A DNA stretch of 7,239 bases from Snowella sp031396835 (lineage in GTDB: Bacteria > Cyanobacteriota > Cyanobacteriia > Cyanobacteriales > Microcystaceae), in contig JANNLO010000191.1 in assembly GCA_031396835.1 (NCBI GenBank), positions 1-7,239 of the forward strand. Reading direction: 5' to 3'. The notes beneath the pieces were generated by a model. The model was not told where the DNA came from, ran no database searches, and saw nothing but the letters and a program-made list of their open reading frames with translations. This document shows positions 1-4,014 of the stretch, piece after piece (position 1 is the stretch's first letter; every line of letters starts with the position of its first letter). The position numbers and the translations under genes are program-made.

Positions 1-142
1 CTGTTTTTCTTGGCCTTGGCTTTGACACTGCTCTATCCTCTTTTTTCATTACTTTCTTTGATTTTAGCTTTTTTTTTAGCTCTACAACTTTCTTTCCTCT
101 TTTTTGAAAATTAGGTCTTTTTTCTTAAGTTGACACCAATGG
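1..142. other. Pyrimidine-rich tract at the left edge, no recognised gene
   Basis: The plus strand is dominated by T and C, with several runs of five to nine T, so the minus strand is purine-rich. Plus frame 1 is open from the edge to a TAG at 112-114 and would encode 37 very hydrophobic residues, but T-rich DNA reads as hydrophobic in any case. The minus strand has an ATG-initiated frame running off the edge with a lysine-rich start, which is equally explained by composition. Neither is called a gene. The tract ends where the ParA homology begins (around 131-134), so it may mark a recombination junction that removed the ParA N-terminus. Confidence 0.4.
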
Positions 143-658
143 TTGATACCTGCCGATGATGCACTGGATAAAGCTCAAGAATTTTTGTCAGGGAGTGGCA
201 TGAGTGCCGTCCTTTTGGGAAAGCGGATTAAAACTGTAGACGAATTATTTCAATACTGTATTATTGATGCCCCTCCTCAAAGATCTCAGTTATCTCTGAC
301 AACGATCGGGGCTGCGGACTATGCGATAGTCCCTGCTGAAGCATCATCTAAAGGTGTTAACTCCCTACTACGGACTCTCGAACTAATTGAGGAACTACAA
401 GAAATCGATGCCTTTACGGGCTCAGTATTGGGAATCCTTCCTTTTCGGGATCGGTGGATGGGTCGCACCCAAGCTAAACAAAGCCAAAAAAGTATTGAGA
501 TGATGAAAGAAATCGCAGGGAAAATCCCTGTGCTTCCATCCATCCTTGAATCCGAACAATTTAAAAAATCAATTGATCAAAATCAAACCCTGACGGAACT
601 AGGGCATCCTCAACTGGAATACCCCTTTGAAGAAATTATTCGTCTACTTGGAGCTTAA
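143..658 (+). pseudogene. ParA-family partition ATPase, 5'-truncated remnant
   Basis: The 171-residue frame matches the middle and C-terminal part of ParA/Soj-type ATPases, which segregate plasmids and chromosomes by ATP-dependent DNA binding. Visible elements are the IPADDALDKA segment (residues 2-11, the 'L(I)PA' region after the first switch), the Walker B strand YCIIDAPP (39-46, Asp42), the AADYAIVPAEASSKGV stretch (57-72) and the C-terminal helices. The KGGxGKT Walker A loop and about 90-100 upstream residues are absent. The frame has a TGA at 131-133, and none of the 1-142 frames resembles a P-loop. The only start is a TTG at 143, without a Shine-Dalgarno site, and homology seems to begin slightly before it (codons from 134). 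Without Walker A it should not bind ATP normally. It is placed 3 nt ahead of an RHH gene, as in intact partition operons. A decayed ParA is the likeliest reading; a translated short form cannot be excluded. Confidence 0.75.
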
Positions 659-661
659 ACG

Positions 662-1087
662 ATGACTGAATCCCAAAATGATGCCTTCGCTCGGCTCAAT
701 AATCGACCGAGAGCGACAGTCCCGCCTCGTTCTAAATCATTGACTGACAACAGTAATGACAAAAAGACTGAATTTAGTCATTCAGTTATAGATAAAATTA
801 GTCAAGGCCAAATTGAGTTAGGACTTAATCAGGGAGAGCAAACAGTAGAGATGATTCGGCGTACAATCCGACTCGATCAGGACATTGACACAGGATTAGA
901 TCAGTTGTGCCGCCATTCAAAAATTACTAGGGAGACCTTTTTAGAAGCCTCTTATCTCGCTTGTATAAAAAATCCTGATTTACTGAGATCAGTACTTGCC
1001 GAGGCACAACAACGATATCACCAGCGTAAACAAGTAGGGGAACAACGGAAATTAGAGACCATGAATAATAGACAGAATTTGCGCTAA
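662..1087 (+). CDS. Ribbon-helix-helix DNA-binding protein, putative partition partner (ParB-like)
   Basis: This encodes 141 residues. The first 60 or so are polar, rich in N, S, K and R, and look disordered. Residues 65-103 fit a ribbon-helix-helix fold: a strand RRTIRLD (66-72), a first helix DIDTGLDQLCRHSK (74-87), a turn at ITR and a second helix ETFLEASYLACIK (91-103). The tail to 141 is helical and rich in Q, R and K. RHH dimers insert the strand pair in the major groove and commonly serve as centromere-binding and autorepressor proteins beside ParA. The ATG follows the truncated parA stop by 3 nt, with GGAG at 650-653 and an 8-nt spacer, so the two were probably one operon. It seems intact although its ParA partner is not. 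The specific function is inferred from fold and context; no close family is recognised. Confidence 0.6.
   Translation: MTESQNDAFARLNNRPRATVPPRSKSLTDNSNDKKTEFSHSVIDKISQGQIELGLNQGEQTVEMIRRTIRLDQDIDTGLDQLCRHSKITRETFLEASYLACIKNPDLLRSVLAEAQQRYHQRKQVGEQRKLETMNNRQNLR
767..786. repeat. Inverted repeat ACTGAAT-N6-ATTCAGT inside the first RHH gene
   Basis: Perfect 7-bp arms lie at 767-773 and 780-786 with a 6-bp spacer. A third copy of ACTGAAT lies at 665-671, across the start of the same gene. It could be an operator or centromere half-site pair for the encoded RHH protein, by analogy with the repeats inside the second RHH gene. With AT-rich 7-bp arms it could also be chance. Confidence 0.3.
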
Positions 1088-1180
1088 ATATAGGCTTATG
1101 ATATATTTACCTCAACTTTACTGTGATTATCTTTATTTCTCGCCATAATTAGATTGATCATTTAGAGCGGGAAAAAGAGG

Positions 1181-1220
1181 GATTTGAGAAGCAACGAAAC
1201 AGTCCATTGCTCCTCAAATC
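1181..1220. repeat. Interrupted palindrome with 14-bp arms
   Basis: The left arm GATTTGAGAAGCAA (1181-1194) pairs with the right arm TTGCTCCTCAAATC (1207-1220) at 13 of 14 positions, around a 12-nt centre (1195-1206). There is no following T-run, so a factor-independent terminator is unlikely on the plus strand. It could still form a hairpin at the end of the first RHH transcript, or be a protein-binding site. The position upstream of a tyrosine recombinase allows a resolution or integration site, but the centre is longer than the 6-8 bp usual for Xer-type crossovers. Confidence 0.55.
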
Positions 1221-1339
1221 TCACGATCATAGAAAGACTCATGGGTCAATCATAGAGTAAACTCATGAATGTGATAATGAAACTTTTCGCACTCTTCGGA
1301 TAATGATTTTAGTCCATTGGAATTGTTCTATTTACTCAG

Positions 1340-1380
1340 AGGTTAGATTATTGAAGGATGCGATAATAATCTCATAACCT
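1340..1380. repeat. Interrupted palindrome just upstream of the recombinase gene
   Basis: AGGTTA (1340-1345) and GATTATT (1346-1352) form the left arm. AATAATC (1365-1371) and TAACCT (1375-1380) form the right arm, offset by three extra bases TCA (1372-1374). All 13 arm positions pair, around a 12-nt centre. The element ends 11 nt before the GTG at 1392, where an operator, an mRNA hairpin limiting translation, or a recombinase-binding site would sit. Confidence 0.5.
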
Positions 1381-1391
1381 TTTGTCTATCA

Positions 1392-2342
1392 GTGACCATG
1401 CTCTCTGTCAATCCTCCTGCTCCCCTTGCTAATTTTGACCAGGACATCCTGACCGAATTACTCCGCGATAAGCGATCGCCGAATACTCGCCGTACCTATT
1501 CCAAGGGATTGAAAGATTTCTTTGTGACGATGACTCAATTTGAACCGTCTCCTGATGCGATCGCGTGGTTTCTCAGCTTGGGACGATTTCAGGCGATCGC
1601 GTTGGTGTTGAGGTATCGGGCGGCTCTGTTGGAACGGGGGCTAACTCCTGCGACGGTAAATGTGCGATTGTCGGCGGTTAAGAGTTTGGTGAATTATGCG
1701 AGAAAAATTGGGAAGTGTGATTATTCCCTGGAAGATGTGGAGGGGTTACGAGTTGAAACCTATCGAGATACTACGGGGGTGAGTCCAGACACTTTTAAAC
1801 AAATTACGTCCCAAATTCCGCTAAATTGCCTTAAAGGGGTAAGGGATGCGGCTATTTTGCGGTTACTTTGGGATAATGCGCTAAGACGTGCCGAAGTTTG
1901 TTCTCTCGATTTGGAGGATTATAGTTCGGGGGATCTCAAGCTATTGATTAAGGGCAAAGGAAAATTAACCAAGGAGTCGATTAGTTTGAGTTCTAAGGCG
2001 GTGGTGTTGATTAATGATTGGTTGGGGGTGATAGGCGATCGCTTATCAGATAAACCGTTATTCTGTACGGTAGATCGGGCCACGTTTGGGCATCGACTCA
2101 GTGGGAATGCGATTTATAATATTGTGAGAAATTCGTCTGAATCTGCGGGTATTACTAAGATCATGAGTCCCCATAGAATCCGACACAGTGCGATTACGGC
2201 GGCTCTGGATGCAACCAATGGGGATACTCGCAAGGTGCAGAAATTGAGTCGTCACCGTAATTTAAACACTTTAATGATTTACGATGACAACCGACATCAG
2301 CATCAGTCGGAAGTGACTAATATTTTGGCGGATTTGGTTTAG
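1392..2342 (+). CDS. Tyrosine recombinase/integrase, XerC/XerD-like
   Basis: A complete 316-residue phage-integrase-family recombinase, close to the usual Xer length of about 300. The N-terminal SAM-like core-binding domain spans roughly 15-105 (SPNTRRTYSKGLKDFF; TPATVNVRLSAVKSL). The catalytic domain follows, with all expected residues visible: Arg165 in ALRRAEV, Lys189 in the KGKGK beta-hairpin, His261 and Arg264 in PHRIRHS, His288 in LSRHRN, and the nucleophile Tyr297 in LMIYDD. It should cut and rejoin DNA through a 3'-phosphotyrosine link, either resolving plasmid multimers or integrating an element. GTG at 1392 and ATG at 1398 are both possible starts, and neither has a clear Shine-Dalgarno site. 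The gene contains four HIP1 octamers while both partition modules have none, so its base history differs from its neighbours. Placement between two partition modules favours plasmid maintenance, which is an inference. Confidence 0.93.
   Translation: MTMLSVNPPAPLANFDQDILTELLRDKRSPNTRRTYSKGLKDFFVTMTQFEPSPDAIAWFLSLGRFQAIALVLRYRAALLERGLTPATVNVRLSAVKSLVNYARKIGKCDYSLEDVEGLRVETYRDTTGVSPDTFKQITSQIPLNCLKGVRDAAILRLLWDNALRRAEVCSLDLEDYSSGDLKLLIKGKGKLTKESISLSSKAVVLINDWLGVIGDRLSDKPLFCTVDRATFGHRLSGNAIYNIVRNSSESAGITKIMSPHRIRHSAITAALDATNGDTRKVQKLSRHRNLNTLMIYDDNRHQHQSEVTNILADLV
1472..2042. repeat. Cluster of four HIP1 octamers (GCGATCGC) within the recombinase gene
   Basis: Exact GCGATCGC copies start at 1472, 1557, 1593 and 2035. 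Only two more occur in the window (6053 and 6634, both in the Hsp70 gene). HIP1 is a known over-represented palindrome in many cyanobacterial genomes, so its presence supports a cyanobacterial host. Its absence from both partition modules and from the pseudokinase gene hints at different ancestry or different selection. Confidence 0.85.
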
Positions 2343-2377
2343 GTTGGAACTTTCTCTTAAAAAATAGGTTCTATCAA

Positions 2378-2441
2378 ACCAGTCGTCTGGTATTACAGAA
2401 AACCAGATAGCTCTATAACCAGAAGACCAGAAATCCAGATG
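2378..2441. repeat. 8-bp iteron array A before parA: candidate operator/centromere (parS)
   Basis: Eight consecutive 8-bp registers run up to the parA start codon. Forward units are ACCAGTCG (2378), ACCAGATA (2402), ACCAGAAG (2418), ACCAGAAA (2426) and TCCAGATG (2434). An inverted unit TCTGGTAT is at 2386 and a decayed one TACAGAAA at 2394. Only GCTCTATA (2410) does not fit. Positions 2378-2391 also form ACCAG-N4-CTGGT, a two-fold site. Contiguous 8-bp repeats are the pattern of cooperative RHH binding, as with MetJ met boxes, and the neighbouring gene encodes an RHH protein. Autorepression of parA plus a centromere role is inferred. Confidence 0.8.
2414..2419 (+). promoter_or_regulatory. Possible -10 element of the parA promoter
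   Basis: TATAAC lies 20 nt ahead of the parA ATG, mostly inside the one 8-bp register of array A that does not match the repeat. There is no good -35 hexamer 17 bp upstream (TATTAC at 2391-2396 is poor). If real, the promoter is surrounded by RHH sites, the mRNA leader would be only about 10-15 nt, and repression by steric blocking would be expected. Confidence 0.3.
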
Positions 2442-3041
2442 AAAATTATTACGATAACTGGCTATAAAGGGGGAATTGGCAAAAGCACCACTGCTATTCA
2501 TTTAGCTGCTTTCTTCAGTCAACGATTTACCACGATTTTGATAGATGGTGATCCTAACCGAACGGCTCTTAGTTGGGCAGATAGAGGAGATTTACCTTTT
2601 CTTGTTGTTGATGAAAGACAAGCCATGAAACAAATTGCTGGGGCTGATTTCATTATTATTGATACTCCTGCTCGTCCCAACTCTGATGATCTTAAAGAAT
2701 TGGCTAAAGGCTGTGACTTATTAATTCTGCCAACTTCCCCAGACATATTGAGTCTCGAACCAATGTTAGAAACAGCTAAAGCTCTTAGTGATGCTCAGTA
2801 TCGAGGATTAATTACGATCGCCCCACCTTCTCCTAACAAAGATGGTGAAACAATGCGACAAGATCTCGAAACGGGAGGCATTCCTGTTTTTAAAACGATG
2901 ATTCGTCGCACGATAGGCTATCAAAAAGCGGCCCTAGAAGGAAAAATCATTCGTGATTTAGCAGATTCCCGACTCAAGGCGGCATGGCAAGACTATAAAA
3001 ACTTAGGCAAAGAAATTGAGGAGGTATTAGATGGCAGGTAA
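2439..3041 (+). CDS. parA: ParA-family partition ATPase
   Basis: A complete 200-residue short ParA (small type, without an N-terminal helix-turn-helix domain). The deviant Walker A is KGGIGKST (residues 10-17), with signature Lys10 and catalytic Lys15. IDGDPNRTALSW (35-46) supplies the Walker A' aspartates Asp36 and Asp38. FIIIDTPAR (71-79) is Walker B with Asp75. CDLLILPTSPD (92-102) follows, and the C-terminal IRRTIGYQKAALEGK region (155-169) resembles the DNA-contacting end of cyanobacterial plasmid ParA proteins. ATP-bound dimers should coat the nucleoid and be released by the partner, moving plasmid copies apart. The ATG overlaps the last base pairs of iteron array A, with no Shine-Dalgarno site before it, so translation may be weak or nearly leaderless. 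It overlaps the next gene by 11 bp and is probably autoregulated through array A. The signature lysine separates it from McdA-type carboxysome ATPases, in which that position is serine. Confidence 0.92.
   Translation: MKIITITGYKGGIGKSTTAIHLAAFFSQRFTTILIDGDPNRTALSWADRGDLPFLVVDERQAMKQIAGADFIIIDTPARPNSDDLKELAKGCDLLILPTSPDILSLEPMLETAKALSDAQYRGLITIAPPSPNKDGETMRQDLETGGIPVFKTMIRRTIGYQKAALEGKIIRDLADSRLKAAWQDYKNLGKEIEEVLDGR
3018..3025 (+). promoter_or_regulatory. Strong Shine-Dalgarno of the RHH partner gene
   Basis: GAGGAGGT lies in the 3' end of parA, 5 nt before the ATG at 3031. It fixes that start. It is far stronger than anything ahead of parA, consistent with more partner protein than ATPase being made. 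Confidence 0.7.
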
Positions 3042-3309
3042 ATTTGGCGATATTATCCAGAAAGCCAGAGAACAAGAAAGCCAGTTATCTGGTTTACAAG
3101 ACGACAAGGCTAGTCAATCTGAAAAGAAGCAATTTTCTGGCTTACAAGATGACCAGATAACCAGTGAACCAGAAGTTAATCTTTGTGTTAAAGTCCCTAA
3201 GTCAATGCGGCATCATTGGGCGGTAGAGGCTAAAAGGACAGGAGTGACGATGACCTCAGTTATTATCGAAGCTCTTACCCAGAAGTTTGGTTTACCAGAG
3301 AACCAGTAA
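3031..3309 (+). CDS. RHH centromere-binding partition protein (ParB/ParG-like partner of ParA)
   Basis: The 92-residue product has a polar, probably disordered N-terminus (1-48) and a C-terminal ribbon-helix-helix domain: strand NLCVKVP (50-56), helix KSMRHHWAVEAKRTG (57-71), and helix TSVIIEALTQKFG (75-87). In ParG-type systems the RHH domain binds centromere and operator repeats while the flexible tail stimulates ParA ATPase. The same split is inferred here. LSGLQDDK (19-26) and FSGLQDDQ (35-42) are a direct repeat 16 residues apart, i.e. 48 bp or six 8-bp units. The start is fixed by a strong Shine-Dalgarno site and an 11-bp overlap with parA. The gene itself contains iteron array B, and array C covers its last codons and stop, so coding capacity and DNA binding sites share the same bases. 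Confidence 0.82.
   Translation: MAGKFGDIIQKAREQESQLSGLQDDKASQSEKKQFSGLQDDQITSEPEVNLCVKVPKSMRHHWAVEAKRTGVTMTSVIIEALTQKFGLPENQ
3056..3175. repeat. 8-bp iteron array B inside the RHH partner gene
   Basis: Fifteen 8-bp registers share one phase. Forward units are TCCAGAAA (3056), GCCAGAGA (3064), GCCAGTTA (3080), ACCAGATA (3152), ACCAGTGA (3160) and ACCAGAAG (3168). ACAAG variants start at 3072, 3096, 3104 and 3144. Inverted units are TCTGGTTT (3088) and TCTGGCTT (3136). Three registers (3112, 3120, 3128) do not match. Because 8 is not a multiple of 3, the phase cannot come from a simple amino-acid repeat, apart from the 48-bp duplication that underlies the SGLQDD repeat. This points to selection on DNA binding. 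Confidence 0.72.
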
Positions 3310-3333
3310 ACCAGATGTCCAGAAGACCAGAAT
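3278..3333. repeat. 8-bp iteron array C across the stop codon of the RHH gene
   Basis: Seven contiguous 8-bp units: CCCAGAAG (3278), inverted-like TTTGGTTT (3286), ACCAGAGA (3294), ACCAGTAA (3302), ACCAGATG (3310), TCCAGAAG (3318) and ACCAGAAT (3326). The stop codon TAA (3307-3309) lies within the unit at 3302, and three units continue into non-coding DNA. Array C mirrors array A at the other end of the operon, so the whole parA-RHH operon is bracketed by matching sites. Confidence 0.8.
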
Positions 3334-3370
3334 AATGTTGATCATTGAAGGGCGATCACAATCATGCAAA

Positions 3371-3784
3371 CTACTCATCAATCGTTTTTCTTAAAGCTTT
3401 GACTGCACTACGTTTTGTTTTGGAATCCATGCGTTTGCGTTGGGAACTGCGAATTGGTTTTGTGGCCCTGCGGGGCTTGGGTAAAGTTGTGATGCTATTG
3501 ATTAGCTGTTGGAGTCGTTGTAGGGCTTCTTCCCGATTCTGGTCTTGGGTACGGTGGGATTGAGCTTTGATGATCACGATGCCATCTTTGGTGATGCGTT
3601 GGTCATTGAGGTTTAACAAGCGTTCTTTGTAGGCATCAGGTAGGGAAGAAGCCCCAATATCAAAGCGTAGGTGAATAGCGGAGGCCACTTTATTCACATT
3701 TTGACCACCTGCTCCCTGAGAACGAATTGCGGTCATTTCAATTTCCGTTAGGGCAATACTTAGGCTTTTTGTTATCTGTAACAT
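3371..3784 (-). CDS. arfB: Alternative ribosome-rescue factor B, peptidyl-tRNA hydrolase (YaeJ/ArfB-type)
   Basis: The 137-residue product matches class-I release-factor-like rescue proteins along its length (E. coli YaeJ has 140). These enter the empty mRNA channel of stalled ribosomes and hydrolyse the peptidyl-tRNA. Visible features are the catalytic GGQ at 26-28 within RSQGAGGQNVNK, the SAIHLRFDI and SSLPDAYKERLL core, VIIKAQSHRTQDQNREEAL, and the basic C-terminal tail (KPRRATKPIRSSQRKRMDSKTKRSAVKALRK) that threads into the mRNA channel. The ATG at 3784 is preferred: it gives the family N-terminus and is preceded by GGAG and GAG at 6-13 nt. The ATG at 3811 would add nine residues without family support. 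It is convergent with the partition operon, 37 bp from array C. A housekeeping-type gene here suggests that the plasmid-like module ends near 3333. Confidence 0.93.
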   Translation of the reverse strand: MLQITKSLSIALTEIEMTAIRSQGAGGQNVNKVASAIHLRFDIGASSLPDAYKERLLNLNDQRITKDGIVIIKAQSHRTQDQNREEALQRLQQLINSITTLPKPRRATKPIRSSQRKRMDSKTKRSAVKALRKTIDE

Positions 3785-3791
3785 AATATTC

Positions 3792-3887
3792 TCATTCTCC
3801 ATTTTCAGCATAACCTTGTTGGGCTAAGGTCTTAGTTTTTTTTACTAGGGAAGAAGTTTCTGAAATACTGCTTACAGCGATTTTAGA
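3792..3887 (-). other. Short open stretch just upstream of arfB, possible gene remnant
   Basis: Reading on the minus strand, 31 codons run from a TGA at 3888-3890 to a TGA at 3792-3794. They encode a plausible C-terminal sequence ending LAQQGYAENGE. The stop lies 7 nt before the arfB ATG, and the arfB Shine-Dalgarno sits in its last codons, as when two genes are translationally coupled. There is no start codon of its own. It may be the tail of a lost upstream gene. No family is recognised, and chance openness at this length is common. Confidence 0.2.
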
Positions 3888-4014
3888 TCAAGCCTGCCAC
3901 AAGGGTGAGTCACCAAATTAAGTTCAGGCAAAGTTTTAGCATTTTGCACACATACACGTTTGATTGCAATTTGCTGTAAGAGGAAAAGTCAGATTATTTA
4001 CAGGTGGTTAAGCA

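Larger units (their letters stand above)
1088..1391. other. Gene-free interval with two long interrupted palindromes
   Basis: No convincing reading frame, tRNA or terminator is seen in these 304 bases. The interval holds two interrupted palindromes (1181-1220 and 1340-1380), each with a 12-nt centre, and a 9-bp direct repeat AGTCCATTG at 1201-1209 and 1311-1319. It separates a decayed partition pair from a site-specific recombinase, so it is a plausible place for a crossover site or a regulatory region of the recombinase. The function is not established by the sequence. Confidence 0.5.

Noticed and set aside
1..114. Plus-strand hydrophobic open frame that could be the C-terminus of a membrane protein
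   Set aside because: T-rich DNA produces hydrophobic codons by composition alone. It has no charged boundary pattern or recognisable family, and it is truncated by the window edge.
1181..1220. Factor-independent terminator after the first RHH gene
   Set aside because: The loop is 12 nt and no T-run follows the stem on the plus strand. The preceding A-rich stretch on the other side gives only a weak case for the minus strand, where there is no gene to end.
2439..3041. Reading the second ParA as McdA, the carboxysome-positioning ATPase
   Set aside because: The signature lysine (Lys10) is present, the partner is an RHH protein rather than McdB, and iteron arrays point to DNA segregation.
2378..3333. 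Arrays read as CRISPR
   Set aside because: Units are 8 bp, contiguous, partly inverted and lie inside coding sequence. There are no 25-40 bp repeats with unique spacers and no cas genes.
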